Shown: positions 24,795 through 34,426, counted from the stretch's first letter. The stretch: 44,099 nt of DNA from Cryomorphaceae bacterium (GCA_003331265.1 QOPV01000019.1:1-44099), one strand, 5' to 3'. Made by a program: numbers and translations. The notes: generated from the sequence alone by a model not told the origin.

Positions 24795-26030
24795 ATGTGT
24801 ATAAATTTTAAAAATTTAATAAGAATAACTTTTATTTTAACCTTAAACAATCTACATTCTCAAACACTAGACATCGCTAAAAATATAAAAACCATTATTC
24901 TAAATAATTCTAAATCTACGGATCCGTTTTTTAGTTTTGATGATAACATAGAATTAAGTTTTGATGATTTAGATTCTGACGAAAAAAACTACTATTATCA
25001 AATTAACCATTTTGATTACAATTGGAAACCTTCAAAACTATTAAAATCAGAATATCTAAACGGGTTTGACGATTTAAGAATAAGAAAATACAGAAATTCA
25101 TTTAACACACTTAAATCATACACGAATTATAAATTAAAAATACCAAACAACGATTTAAGTTTAAAAATTTCAGGAAATTACTCTATCAGCATTCATCATT
25201 CCAATGGAGATAGGGTTTTTGAAAAAAGATTTTCAATTTTTAAAAATGAATTACCAATTCAAATTTCAATTTCTAAATCAAATATCATTAGTAATATTAA
25301 TACAGATCAGCAAATCAAAATTAGTGTTAATTGTGATAACTGTTCTGATATTTATAACAGCTCATCATCACTGAAATTAATTGTAATTAAAAATAACAAC
25401 TGGGTTAATTCCCAAATTATTGAAAAACCAAAATATGTACTTTCCAATAAACTAATTTATGACGATATTTATTTTAAGGGAGGAAATGAGTTTTTAAATT
25501 TTGATAATTCTAATATTAGTTCTTCAAGCCTAAGAATTTTTAAAACTACATTAACTGATTTATATAATAATTTTTTAATCACTGATAAAGAACGAACTAA
25601 TACAATTTATGAATATAATCCTGATATAAATGGGAAATTCATCCTTAATTCTAATAAAAATAATGATTTAAGTATTGAAAACGATTACGCTAGAGTTTTC
25701 TTTAATTTTAAAACAAACTTTTATGACTTAAAAAGAGAAATATATTTATTAGGCAATTTCAATAATTTTAAAATAGATCAAAATTATAAATTAGAATATA
25801 ATTCTAAAAGTGAATCATATAAAGGTTCCTTCCTCTTTAAACAGGGTTTTTATAATTACAAATACGCCTACATAATGTCATCTGACAAAAATAAAATGAA
25901 ATACTTTGAAGGAGATTTTTGGCAAACTGAAAATTACTATAGAGTATTACTTTATCACAAAAAAATCCATGACAAATACTTTAAAATTATTGGAGCAATT
26001 GACCTAAATACTTACAATATCAAAAATTAA
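24795..26030 (+). CDS. DUF5103 / type IX secretion system plug protein
   Basis: 411 aa with an N-terminal hydrophobic segment ending LHSQ, likely a signal. The DUF5103 order is visible: IKTIILNNSKSTDPFFSFDDNIELSFDDL, NYYYQINHFDYNWKPSKLLKSEYLNGFDDL, YRNSFNTLKSYTNYKLKIPN, ISGNYSISIH (split here only for length), DNDY-type strand DYARVFFNFK, and the final FKQGFYNYKYAY region. In the T9SS of Bacteroidota, Plug closes the SprA translocon pore on the periplasmic side. DUF5103 proteins are the assigned Plug family, so this is a strong family call, though I cannot compare it with a reference. It is divergent from nqrA and stands alone. Confidence 0.85.
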   Translation: MCINFKNLIRITFILTLNNLHSQTLDIAKNIKTIILNNSKSTDPFFSFDDNIELSFDDLDSDEKNYYYQINHFDYNWKPSKLLKSEYLNGFDDLRIRKYRNSFNTLKSYTNYKLKIPNNDLSLKISGNYSISIHHSNGDRVFEKRFSIFKNELPIQISISKSNIISNINTDQQIKISVNCDNCSDIYNSSSSLKLIVIKNNNWVNSQIIEKPKYVLSNKLIYDDIYFKGGNEFLNFDNSNISSSSLRIFKTTLTDLYNNFLITDKERTNTIYEYNPDINGKFILNSNKNNDLSIENDYARVFFNFKTNFYDLKREIYLLGNFNNFKIDQNYKLEYNSKSESYKGSFLFKQGFYNYKYAYIMSSDKNKMKYFEGDFWQTENYYRVLLYHKKIHDKYFKIIGAIDLNTYNIKN

Positions 26031-26088
26031 GTTAAACTCATTCATTTTGATTTATTAAATCAATATATTAGCTAGTAGTATTATTGTT

Positions 26089-26475
26089 ATGATTAATCAT
26101 GTTACAAAAGGTATTAGAATTTCAGTAAAGACAATTTACGACGGTTCTTATTTTAAAAACTATAACCTTCATTTTGCCTTTAATTATATTATCAAAATAA
26201 CAAACCAGAGCAAAAGTACTGTTCAGCTTAAATCCAGACACTGGAGGATATTCGATTCATTAAGTTCAGATATTATTATTGATGGTGAAGGAGTTATTGG
26301 AGAAAAACCTTCCATTAAACCTGGAGATTCTTATGAATATTCATCTGGTTGTTTAATTACTTCACCCGTTGGAGCAATGAGAGGATTTTATAATATGATT
26401 GATATTAATAACGGTAAAAAATTTAGAGCATATATTCCAACTTTTAAACTAACTGCTCCTCAAGCTCTTAACTAA
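26089..26475 (+). CDS. apaG: ApaG family protein
   Basis: 128 aa, a single fibronectin-III-like ApaG domain: YNLHFAFNYIIKITNQSKSTVQLKSRHW, IIDGEGVIGEKPSIKPGDSYEYSSG and GAMRGFYNMI are the standard blocks (VxGxGVVGxQPxLxPGxxxxYxSG). The length matches the family. ApaG was linked to Co2+ resistance and Mg2+ efflux in enterobacteria, but its molecular role is not settled. It lies 58 bp after the plug-protein gene and 19 bp before pruA. Confidence 0.94.
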   Translation: MINHVTKGIRISVKTIYDGSYFKNYNLHFAFNYIIKITNQSKSTVQLKSRHWRIFDSLSSDIIIDGEGVIGEKPSIKPGDSYEYSSGCLITSPVGAMRGFYNMIDINNGKKFRAYIPTFKLTAPQALN

Positions 26476-26494
26476 AATCAATTAATTTTTATAA

Positions 26495-28120
26495 ATGAAA
26501 AAAAATACTTTTCAAATTCCAGAACGAATTAATGAAGAAACTAAGGATTATTTAAAAGGCTCTCCAGAAAGAAAAACAGTCATTGAAACCTATAATTCAA
26601 TGTACTCTCAAAAAATAGATATTCCATTATACATTGGAGAAGAAGAAATATATACTGATAAAAGAAAGAATATAACCCCGCCCCATGATCATCAAAAAAT
26701 AGTGGGAACTTATTCAATATGTAGTCCTTTTCACGTTGAAAATGCAATAAAGTGTGCTTTAGACACCAAAGAAGAATGGACCAATACGCCATGGCAAGAA
26801 AGAGCATCAATTTTCTTAAAAGCAGCCGAATTAATTGCTGGACCCTACAGAGCTAAAATTAATGCTGCAACTATGATTGGTCAATCAAAAAGTATTTTTC
26901 AGGCAGAAATTGATGCTGCATGTGAATTTGTTGATTTTTTAAAATTCAATATTATTTATATGACCGAAATTTATAATGAGCAGCCAATTACAGTTGGGGA
27001 CGTTTCAAACAGACTTGAATATCGACCCTTAGAAGGTTTTGTTTATGCTATCACTCCATTTAATTTCACAGCAATTGGTGGAAACTTATGTGCAAGTGCC
27101 GCTCTAATGGGTAATGTAATTTTATGGAAACCCAGTGACCATCAGGTCTATTCTGCAAAAGTCATAATGGATGTATTCAATGAAGCTGGACTACCAAAAG
27201 GCGTAATAAACATGGTTACAGGTGATCCGGAGATGGTTACAAATATAGCTTTAGAAAATTACAATTTGTCAGGCATCCACTTTACAGGCTCAACTCACGT
27301 TTTTAAAGGACTTTGGTCTAAAGTGGGAGCAAATATAAATATGTATAAAGACTATCCTAGAATTGTTGGTGAAACTGGAGGAAAAGATTTTATTGTATCT
27401 CACCCCTCAGCAGATTCTTTAGTGGTTTCTACAGCAATTGTAAGAGGGGCTTTTGAATATCAAGGTCAAAAGTGTTCGGCAGCTTCAAGAGTTTATCTTC
27501 CGGAATCTAAATCATTAGAAATTTTCGAAAATTTAAAGAGTCAAATTGGTACTATAAAAATGGGGTCACCTATAGATTTTGAAAACTTTATGACAGCTGT
27601 AATTCATAAAAACTCTTACAATAAAATTGTTAGCTACATTGAAAAAGCAAAAAATGATACTGATACAATTATTCTAATTGGAGGAGATTATGATGATTCT
27701 AAAGGATATTTTATAGCTCCTACCGTTATTATTACAACAAATCCCAAATATGCCACAATGACTGAGGAAATATTTGGTCCAGTAGTAACTATTTATGTTT
27801 ATCCTGATGAAAAGTGGAAAGAAACTCTTCAATTAGTAGACCAAACATCTGAATATGCTTTAACAGGTGCTTTTATTTCTAATGAAAAAGAAAGTGTAGC
27901 ATACGCTTTAAAGAATTTAAGGTATAGTGCTGGAAATTTTTATATAAATGATAAACCTTCTGGAGCAGTAGTAGGCCAACAACCATTTGGTGGCTCTAGA
28001 GCCTCTGGCACGAATGATAAAGCTGGATCAAAACTAAATTTACTGAGATGGGTTTCTCCTAGATTAATAAAGGAAAATTTCAATCCGCCAACTGATTACC
28101 CCTACCCTTACATGGCATAG
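26495..28120 (+). CDS. pruA: L-glutamate gamma-semialdehyde dehydrogenase
   Basis: 541 aa, NAD+-dependent 1-pyrroline-5-carboxylate dehydrogenase of the single-domain type, oxidising glutamate semialdehyde to glutamate in proline breakdown. The aldehyde dehydrogenase motifs are GFVYAITPFNFTAIGGNLCA, VGETGGKDF (Glu293) and QGQKCSAASRVYL (catalytic Cys327), then TEEIFGPVVTIYVY. The C-terminal FGGSRASGTNDKAG is also typical. PutA-type fusion is absent, and no proline dehydrogenase gene is in the window. The 3' end overlaps the convergent rsmG gene by 41 bp. Confidence 0.96.
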   Translation: MKKNTFQIPERINEETKDYLKGSPERKTVIETYNSMYSQKIDIPLYIGEEEIYTDKRKNITPPHDHQKIVGTYSICSPFHVENAIKCALDTKEEWTNTPWQERASIFLKAAELIAGPYRAKINAATMIGQSKSIFQAEIDAACEFVDFLKFNIIYMTEIYNEQPITVGDVSNRLEYRPLEGFVYAITPFNFTAIGGNLCASAALMGNVILWKPSDHQVYSAKVIMDVFNEAGLPKGVINMVTGDPEMVTNIALENYNLSGIHFTGSTHVFKGLWSKVGANINMYKDYPRIVGETGGKDFIVSHPSADSLVVSTAIVRGAFEYQGQKCSAASRVYLPESKSLEIFENLKSQIGTIKMGSPIDFENFMTAVIHKNSYNKIVSYIEKAKNDTDTIILIGGDYDDSKGYFIAPTVIITTNPKYATMTEEIFGPVVTIYVYPDEKWKETLQLVDQTSEYALTGAFISNEKESVAYALKNLRYSAGNFYINDKPSGAVVGQQPFGGSRASGTNDKAGSKLNLLRWVSPRLIKENFNPPTDYPYPYMA

Positions 28121-28730
28121 GCAAATAAACTATTTTTTTTGATTCAAAGAAAATATCATTGAAATAGCTGCTAATATTAAAAGTTTTTACATTTTTCAAT
28201 TGTTTTAGTTCATTGGTTAGATCACCCCCCTTTAAATATAAAATTCCATTAGCTAATGAATTTTGACTACTTGTTGAAACTTTACCATCAACAATTTTAA
28301 TAAAATCAGTCATATTGGTAACAGCCCTGCTTATTACAAAATCATATTGCTGATTAACATTCTGAGCTCTAATTTGTTCAGCTACTACATTTTTAAGACC
28401 TAGTTCATTAGAAATCGCCTTAACTACTTTAATTTTTTTTCCAATTGAATCAGTTAAATGAAATGAAACCTCAGGAAACATAATTGCCAAAGGAATTCCA
28501 GGAAACCCTCCACCCGTACCTACGTCGAGAATTTTAGTTTCTGGTATAAATTCGATAATTTTTGCAATACTTAAAGAATGTAAAACATGTCTAATGTTTA
28601 AGTCAGAAATATCTTTTCTTGAAATAACATTTATTTTATTATTCCAACTTTTATACAACCTCATTAAACTTTCGTACTGCTTAATTTGAGAGTCTGTCAA
28701 ATCAGAAAAATTAGATCTTATTATGTTCAA
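28080..28730 (-). CDS. rsmG: 16S rRNA (guanine-N7)-methyltransferase
   Basis: 216 aa, GidB/RsmG family, methylating G527 of 16S rRNA (E. coli numbering). Motifs: SWNNKINVISRKD, HVLHSLSIAKII, TKILDVGTGGGFPGIPLAIMF (SAM site) and QQYDFVISRAVTNM. The C terminus after KKIVYLP (MPCKGRGNQLAD) runs 41 bp into the 3' end of pruA, longer than I expect for this family, suggesting that an earlier stop was lost. A TAATTTTG box on the minus strand at 28749-28756 may be its -7 element. Confidence 0.93.
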   Translation of the reverse strand: MNIIRSNFSDLTDSQIKQYESLMRLYKSWNNKINVISRKDISDLNIRHVLHSLSIAKIIEFIPETKILDVGTGGGFPGIPLAIMFPEVSFHLTDSIGKKIKVVKAISNELGLKNVVAEQIRAQNVNQQYDFVISRAVTNMTDFIKIVDGKVSTSSQNSLANGILYLKGGDLTNELKQLKNVKTFNISSYFNDIFFESKKIVYLPMPCKGRGNQLAD

Positions 28731-28748
28731 AACTTTTTTTTATTTTTT

Positions 28749-28756
28749 CAAAATTA
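28749..28756 (-). promoter_or_regulatory. Putative -7 box for rsmG
   Basis: The minus strand reads TAATTTTG, fitting TAnnTTTG, 18 bases before the rsmG start in an 82-bp divergent gap. The context is very AT-rich, so chance is possible. Confidence 0.35.
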
Positions 28757-28812
28757 CATCAATATTTTTTTCAAAATAAATATCTTTATTATTTAACTTA
28801 TAATAATAACTA

Positions 28813-30003
28813 ATGACTAATAAACTTTCCATAAGAATTAATAATCTACCTGTTTCAGCAACACTAGAGATGGCTGCAAAAGCAAGAGAATTAAAAGAAA
28901 ATGGTGTAGATATTATTGGCTTAAGTCTTGGTGAACCTGATTTCAATACACCTGATTTTATTAAAAATGCTGCTATTCAAGCAATTGAAGATAATTATAA
29001 TTCATACACACCAGTTGATGGTTACTTGGATTTGAAAAAGTCTATTTGTAATAAGTTTCAAAGAGATAATGGATTATATTACAAACCTGATCAAATTGTT
29101 GTATCCACTGGAGCTAAACAATCAATAGCAAACACAATCCAGGTTTTAATTAATCCAGGAGATGACGTATTACTGGTAGCTCCTTACTGGGTTAGTTATT
29201 CTGCTATTGTCATGTTAGCTGAAGGAAATCCTATTGAAATTAGATCTGATATTTCAACTGATTTTAAAATAACTCCAATACAATTAGAAAATTCAATTAC
29301 CAAAAAAACAAAAATGGTAATAATTAATTCTCCTAATAATCCAAGTGGATCTGTTTATTCGAAAGAAGAATTTTTAGAGCTTTCCAAAGTCCTTGAAAAA
29401 TATCCTGAAATTTATATACTTTCTGACGAAATATATGAACATATAAACTATGGAGTCCCTCATTTTAGTTTTGCTAAAATTCCATCAATGTATAATAGAA
29501 CAATTACAGTCAACGGATTAGCTAAAGCTTTTGCTATGACTGGATGGAGAATTGGATATGTTGGTGCCCCCAACTGGATAGCAAAGGCATGTACCAAAAT
29601 GCAAGGTCAAATCACTAGTGGGACTAATTGTATAGCTCAAAGAGCTACAATTGCCGCTTTGGATGCATCTGTAAATGAAATTCAATATATGGTTGATGAG
29701 TTTAAAGAAAGAAGAAAACTAATAATTGATTTGTTAAGCCAAGTAAAGGGAATAAAATTAAATCAACCTATGGGCGCTTTTTACGTATTTCCTGATATTT
29801 CTTATTTTTTTGGTAAAACTATCAAGGGGAAAAAAATTGAGAATGCATCTGATTTTGCAATTTTTCTACTTGAAAAATCACATGTAGCAACAGTTACTGG
29901 AGACGCTTTTGGAAGCCCTAATAATATTAGAATTTCCTATGCTGCATCTCAAGAACAGATAAAAAAAGCTATTAATAGGATTAAAAAAGCCATTGAAGGT
30001 TAA
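28813..30003 (+). CDS. Pyridoxal-phosphate aminotransferase, aspartate aminotransferase type
   Basis: 396 aa, class I fold type I aminotransferase of the Ib aspartate/prephenate aminotransferase group. SLGEPDFNTPDFI is the N-terminal substrate region. NSPNNPSGSVYSKEE (Asn175), LSDEIYEHINY (Asp205, Tyr208) and NGLAKAFAMTGWRIGY (Schiff-base Lys238, Arg246) form the cofactor site. The C-terminal substrate Arg is in NNIRISYAAS. It probably makes aspartate from oxaloacetate and glutamate; the exact amino-acid range cannot be set from sequence alone. Its 3' end overlaps the convergent trkH stop by 4 bp. Confidence 0.93.
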   Translation: MTNKLSIRINNLPVSATLEMAAKARELKENGVDIIGLSLGEPDFNTPDFIKNAAIQAIEDNYNSYTPVDGYLDLKKSICNKFQRDNGLYYKPDQIVVSTGAKQSIANTIQVLINPGDDVLLVAPYWVSYSAIVMLAEGNPIEIRSDISTDFKITPIQLENSITKKTKMVIINSPNNPSGSVYSKEEFLELSKVLEKYPEIYILSDEIYEHINYGVPHFSFAKIPSMYNRTITVNGLAKAFAMTGWRIGYVGAPNWIAKACTKMQGQITSGTNCIAQRATIAALDASVNEIQYMVDEFKERRKLIIDLLSQVKGIKLNQPMGAFYVFPDISYFFGKTIKGKKIENASDFAIFLLEKSHVATVTGDAFGSPNNIRISYAASQEQIKKAINRIKKAIEG

Positions 30004-31502
30004 TGATCTTTCCAAAAAAAAGGAGTAAATAAAATTAAAACAGTAAACAATTCTAATCTACCAACTAACATTAAAAAAGAACACCAGTATTTAGCTAAGA
30101 CTGGTAGACTATCGAAGTTGTTTAAAGGACCTAAAGTTCCTAATGCAGGACCTACATTACCAATTGAAGAGGCAGCTCCTCCAATAGCAGAAATAAAATC
30201 CAAACCAAGTAAACTTAAAACTCCTGCTCCAATAATAAATAAAATTAGATATAAAATGAAAAATGCCAATACATGAATGACTATTGGTTTTTCAACTACT
30301 GAATTATTATGTCTTAAAGGAATAATTGCGTTTGGATGTAGAGATCTTTTAAACTCTAAAATACCGTTTTTAATTAGAATTAAATGTCGCAAAATTTTAA
30401 CACCCCCAGATGTAGATCCAGAAGACCCTCCTAAAAACATAATTCCAAAGAAAAACATTGTTATAAAAGGAGTCCATGAAATAAAATCTCCAGTAACAAA
30501 TCCTGTTGTAGTCGTAATGGCAACAACTTGGAATAGAGCATGTCTGAAGCTACTTTCAAATTTTCCATAGACTTGGGGATGAAAAATATCGGTTTCATTT
30601 AAATCGACCGAGATAAATAAAACTGTTGTAACAATAATTGTAAAAACTGATATAAAAGAAACATACCACTTAAACTCTGTATTTTGAATGATTTTTTTAA
30701 TCTTTCCTGTCAAACCAAAGTATATTAGAATAAAATTAGTTCCAGCTAAAAACATAAAAATTATGATAATATATTGAACAAAAGGCATATTATTCCAATA
30801 TCCTATACTTTCATTTTTTGAGGAAAAGCCACCAGAAGCAATATTACTCATGGAATTATTAATAGCGTCAAAAAAACTCATTCCAGCAAAATTTAATAGT
30901 ACAGTTTCTGCAATTGTCAAGCCTACATAAATCATCCAAAGTCTTTTAGCAGTGTCGCTTATTCTAGGATGTATCTTATCACTAGAAATTCCAGTTCCTG
31001 GTGCCTCTGCAGAAAAGAGTTGCATACCTCCAATACCAAGTAAAGGAAGAATAGCTATTGCCAATACAATAATTCCCATTCCTCCCAACCAATGCGTCAT
31101 ACTTCTCCAAAAAATAATACTTTTAGGTAAAGCTTCAACATCATTTAAAATTGTTGACCCTGTTGTGGTATAACCTGACATTGTTTCAAAAAGTAAATTA
31201 GGAAAATATGTTATTGAATCAGTCAAATAATAAGGAACCATTCCAGAGAAAACCATAGTTAGCCACCCAATAGTAACAATCAAGTAACCATCTCTTTTAT
31301 TAATTTTTCTTGAGTTATTTTTAAAAAAACTCATTAAAAACAATCCAGATATTATTACAATAGTAGCTGAAAGAGTGATTTCTCTAACTGCTCCATCATC
31401 AACTATAAGACTAACTAATGAAGAAATAAGCATTGCTCCTCCGTTAAAAACGAGTAACATACCTATTATATAAAAAATTAACTTTTTATTGAATTTGGTC
31501 AT
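30000..31502 (-). CDS. trkH: TrkH family potassium uptake protein
   Basis: 500 aa, membrane subunit of a Trk K+ uptake system with repeated pore loops. Selectivity-filter-like segments are visible: TMSGYTTTGSTIL, SNIASGGFSSKNESI, TTTTGFVTGDFISW and SSIGNVGPALGTL, each around a central Gly. It ends in the conserved MLVGRLELFTVLILFTP. It starts 6 nt after the trkA stop, so trkA-trkH form one operon. In complex with the cytoplasmic TrkA ring it takes up K+ driven by ion gradients. Confidence 0.96.
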   Translation of the reverse strand: MTKFNKKLIFYIIGMLLVFNGGAMLISSLVSLIVDDGAVREITLSATIVIISGLFLMSFFKNNSRKINKRDGYLIVTIGWLTMVFSGMVPYYLTDSITYFPNLLFETMSGYTTTGSTILNDVEALPKSIIFWRSMTHWLGGMGIIVLAIAILPLLGIGGMQLFSAEAPGTGISSDKIHPRISDTAKRLWMIYVGLTIAETVLLNFAGMSFFDAINNSMSNIASGGFSSKNESIGYWNNMPFVQYIIIIFMFLAGTNFILIYFGLTGKIKKIIQNTEFKWYVSFISVFTIIVTTVLFISVDLNETDIFHPQVYGKFESSFRHALFQVVAITTTTGFVTGDFISWTPFITMFFFGIMFLGGSSGSTSGGVKILRHLILIKNGILEFKRSLHPNAIIPLRHNNSVVEKPIVIHVLAFFILYLILFIIGAGVLSLLGLDFISAIGGAASSIGNVGPALGTLGPLNNFDSLPVLAKYWCSFLMLVGRLELFTVLILFTPFFWKDH

Positions 31503-31508
31503 AATAAG

Positions 31509-32858
31509 CTATAAAAACAAGCTTTCTACTTTATTTAAAGCCTCAGGACTTGAACATACCAAAACCCTGTCTCCAAGCTGAATTTCAAAATCTCCAAGAA
31601 CAATTAATCCCTCGTCATTCCTAATAACTCCCCCAATTATGGCTTCTCTAGGGAAATTAAGATTCACAATTTTTTTATTTAAAACTTTAGAATTTTCACT
31701 AACATTAAATTCAACGATTTCAGCATCCATATTATTTAACTTGGCTAACTCTACAATATCTCCTTTCCTAACAAAACGAAAAATATCATTGGCAGCTAAA
31801 AGTTTCTTATTTATTAAAGTATCAATTCCTATTGACTGTGATAGATTGAAATAATCCATATTCTCAACTAAGGCAATTGTTTTTTTAATATTTTTAGATT
31901 TAGCCATCAAACATGACATTATATTTGTTTCCGAATTTCCAGTTGTAGCTATAAAAGCATCCATATTTTCTAAATTTTCTTCAACTAGTAAATCGACATT
32001 TCTTCCATCTACATTAAGCATCATTACATTATTTAATTCCTCAGCTAAATTGTTGGCCTTTTCTTTATCAATTTCTATAATTTTAACATTTAAACCTTCG
32101 CTACTAAGATCTCTTGCTAATTTAGAACCAATTCTACCTGCTCCCAATATCATAATATTTTCAATATTTTGTTTCTCGGTTCCTAATAAATCATAAAGTT
32201 CTGTTAATCCTTTGTGATTAGTTATAAAATAAACTTGGTCACCGAGATCAAAAACAGTATCACCTCTTGGTATAATTGTGTTATCTGAACCTACTTTTTT
32301 TATTGCAATGGGCATAAAGTGAACACCTGGGTATACTGAGGCTGATTCCATTACTGTTTTACCTACAAAAGGGGCATTTTTTTCAAGTTTTACGCCCATC
32401 ATTTTTAAAATACCATCTTCAAAATCATGACTATTATTAAAAGCAGATTCATGAATTAAAAGCTTAATTTCTTCCGTAGCTAAACTTTCTGGGGAAATTA
32501 ATTCATCAATTCCTATAGAACTAAAATCAATTTCTTGACTTCCTTCAATAAATTCCGAATTTGAAATTCTAGCAATCGTTCTTTTAGCGCCTAATTGTTT
32601 GGCCAAAAAACAAGTAGTAAAGTTAGTTGTCTCTGATGTTGTTAGTGAAACAACCAAATCACAATTCTCAACATTAGCTTCTTTTAAAACTGAAATTGAC
32701 GCAGAGTTACCTTCGATTGTTTTAATATCAAGTTGATTTTCAGCAATATTCAGGTTTGATTTTTTATTATCAATTAAAGTAATGTCCTGAGACTCAAAAG
32801 AGAGCAATTTTGCCAAATGAAATCCAACTTCACCAGCACCTGCTATTATGATTTTCAT
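31509..32858 (-). CDS. trkA: Trk system potassium transporter TrkA
   Basis: About 449 aa with two RCK modules. Each has an NAD-binding Rossmann start: MKIIIAGAGEVGFHLAKLL at the N terminus and IENIMILGAGRIGSKLARDL in the middle, and each is followed by a TrkA-C domain (KLEKNAPFVGKTVME..., and EFNVSENSKVLNKKIVNL...). It gates TrkH in response to nucleotides. I chose the ATG at 32858, since MKIIIAGAG is the standard start; an ATG at 32879 adds only seven residues. A TATATTTG box lies 23 bp upstream. Confidence 0.96.
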   Translation of the reverse strand: MKIIIAGAGEVGFHLAKLLSFESQDITLIDNKKSNLNIAENQLDIKTIEGNSASISVLKEANVENCDLVVSLTTSETTNFTTCFLAKQLGAKRTIARISNSEFIEGSQEIDFSSIGIDELISPESLATEEIKLLIHESAFNNSHDFEDGILKMMGVKLEKNAPFVGKTVMESASVYPGVHFMPIAIKKVGSDNTIIPRGDTVFDLGDQVYFITNHKGLTELYDLLGTEKQNIENIMILGAGRIGSKLARDLSSEGLNVKIIEIDKEKANNLAEELNNVMMLNVDGRNVDLLVEENLENMDAFIATTGNSETNIMSCLMAKSKNIKKTIALVENMDYFNLSQSIGIDTLINKKLLAANDIFRFVRKGDIVELAKLNNMDAEIVEFNVSENSKVLNKKIVNLNFPREAIIGGVIRNDEGLIVLGDFEIQLGDRVLVCSSPEALNKVESLFL

Positions 32859-32881
32859 ATATATAGCATTGAATAACAAAG

Positions 32882-32889
32882 CAAATATA
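32882..32889 (-). promoter_or_regulatory. Putative -7 box for trkA-trkH
   Basis: The minus strand reads TATATTTG, matching TAnnTTTG, 23 bases before the chosen trkA ATG. No -33 TTG at the proper spacing is obvious. Confidence 0.45.
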
Positions 32890-32976
32890 CTTGATTTTAA
32901 AAAATAGCTACATTTTTTGGTAATAAAAAAAATTTAAGTTCGTTTAGTTAAAGTATTTGTAGATTTGATTTTTAAT

Positions 32977-33681
32977 ATGAAAAAATATTGTTCAATTATT
33001 TTATTACTAATAATTTGCTTTAATAATTTTAGTCAAAATAAAGGATCAAAAGTAGAGAATCTTCAAAATTTCGATAAAAAAAAACTTCATTTTGGATACT
33101 ACATTGGTCTAAATCAATATAATTTCAAAATAGATTATAAAGAAAATCCTAATTACACAACACAAGTAGAAGAAGAACTAGGACTTAATATTGGATTAAT
33201 TGGAGACTTTAGAATTAACGAGTTTTTGAATCTTCGATTTGAACCTGGGTTACATACAAATAAAGGCGCTTTAAAATTTAATGAAAGATCAAATTTTACT
33301 CAAAACAGCGATACCCTTAGATCCGTTAAATCAACCTACATACACATACCAATATTACTAAAATTTAGTTCTAAAAGAATTGATAATTATAGGCCTTACT
33401 TAATAGGAGGAATTTCTACTTCTTTTAATTTATCAAGTAATGAAAATTCCCCGGAAGACAATAAAAACAATGTTTTTAGATTAAAAAGTAATAACCTATA
33501 CTATGAATTAGGTTTTGGTATCGATTTTTATTTACAATACTTTAAATTTTCACCGTCAATTAGAGGGCTATTTTCATTAAAAAATGAAATAGTTCCTGAC
33601 AATGATATAGATAGTCCATGGACAGGGAATATTAAAAAATTTAGTACAAGAGGATTTTTTATTAATCTAACTTTTCACTGA
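32977..33681 (+). CDS. porT: PorT family outer-membrane protein, likely T9SS component
   Basis: About 234 aa: signal peptide MKKYCSIILLLIICFNNFSQ, then a small beta-barrel with alternating strands: LHFGYYIGLNQYNFKIDYKE, LGLNIGLIGDFRINEFLNLRFEPGL, YIHIPILLKFSSKRIDNYRPYLIGG, YYELGFGIDFYLQYFKFSPSI and a terminal aromatic FINLTFH. PorT proteins of Bacteroidota, needed for type IX secretion, have this size and layout, and porT lies next to a TrmH-type methyltransferase gene and an Omp85 gene in several flavobacteria, as here. The ATG at 32977 is preferred to an in-frame TTG at 32965. The stop abuts the convergent methyltransferase stop with no spacer. General barrel families look alike, so porT is likely but not certain. 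Confidence 0.78.
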   Translation: MKKYCSIILLLIICFNNFSQNKGSKVENLQNFDKKKLHFGYYIGLNQYNFKIDYKENPNYTTQVEEELGLNIGLIGDFRINEFLNLRFEPGLHTNKGALKFNERSNFTQNSDTLRSVKSTYIHIPILLKFSSKRIDNYRPYLIGGISTSFNLSSNENSPEDNKNNVFRLKSNNLYYELGFGIDFYLQYFKFSPSIRGLFSLKNEIVPDNDIDSPWTGNIKKFSTRGFFINLTFH

Positions 33682-34407
33682 TTAAAGTTCTTTTCTTTTA
33701 ATCTCTCCTAATATAATTGCTACTGAAGAAGCCAGGTTAAGACTTTCAGGTAAATTATTTTTTTGAAATCTTGGAATTGTTACTTTTGAATCAATAAGTT
33801 CAATTAATTCATCTGAAATACCTTTAGATTCATTTCCAAAAACTAAAACAGCTTTATTTAAGTTTAAATCATATATCGAACTACCATTTAAAGTTGTTCC
33901 AATTCGCAAATGCTTTGAAGATTTTAAAAACCCTTTCAAATTTAAATATTTAATTGAAACTCTTGAAAGAGAACCCATAGAGGCTTGAATTACCTTGGGG
34001 TTATAACAATCTACCGAGTCTAAAGAACATATAATTTCATTTACTCCAAACCAATCACATGTTCTAATGATAGTCCCTAAATTTCCAGGATCTCTAATAG
34101 ATTCTAGTGCGATAATTAAACCATTAACATTAATTGATTGTATTTCTTTTTTCTGAAATAGAGCAAAATGGTCATCAGGATTAGTCAAATAACTTATTTT
34201 CTTTAATAACTTATAATCAATTTGAAACTGATTGTTTAAATCGTTAAAATGAGAACAATCAACAGAATAAAGTTTAATAAGCTTATAATTAGAATCAATA
34301 AAGTCATTAATAGATTTTATTCCCTCAACAACAAAGCAATTATTTAAATCTCTAAATTTTTTATGTTTTAAATTGTTAATGAATTTTATATCATTTTTGG
34401 TAACCAT
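33682..34407 (-). CDS. TrmH/SpoU family RNA 2'-O-methyltransferase
   Basis: 241 aa. An N-terminal substrate-binding domain (LKHKKFRDLNNCFVVEGIKS) is followed by the SPOUT fold with its three motifs: LESIRDPGNLGTIIRTCDWFG, LVFGNESKGIS and LPESLNLASSVAIIL. It methylates a ribose 2'-OH in rRNA or tRNA; the position is not predictable by eye. It starts in a 36-bp gap with the divergent tamL gene, and its stop abuts the porT stop exactly. Confidence 0.92.
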   Translation of the reverse strand: MVTKNDIKFINNLKHKKFRDLNNCFVVEGIKSINDFIDSNYKLIKLYSVDCSHFNDLNNQFQIDYKLLKKISYLTNPDDHFALFQKKEIQSINVNGLIIALESIRDPGNLGTIIRTCDWFGVNEIICSLDSVDCYNPKVIQASMGSLSRVSIKYLNLKGFLKSSKHLRIGTTLNGSSIYDLNLNKAVLVFGNESKGISDELIELIDSKVTIPRFQKNNLPESLNLASSVAIILGEIKRKEL

Positions 34408-34418
34408 ATTTAAAGATG

Positions 34419-34426
34419 TATTTTTG
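34419..34426 (+). promoter_or_regulatory. Putative -7 box for tamL
   Basis: TATTTTTG fits TAnnTTTG and lies 17 bp before the GTG start in the 36-bp divergent gap. Chance is possible in this AT-rich spacer. Confidence 0.35.

Noticed and set aside
28740-28946. 68-aa minus-strand open frame at the start of the aminotransferase gene
   Set aside because: It is a shadow of the aminotransferase 5' end and the spacer; no recognisable features.
32965-32976. TTG start for porT at 32965
   Set aside because: The ATG four codons later gives a standard signal peptide with Lys-Lys after Met.
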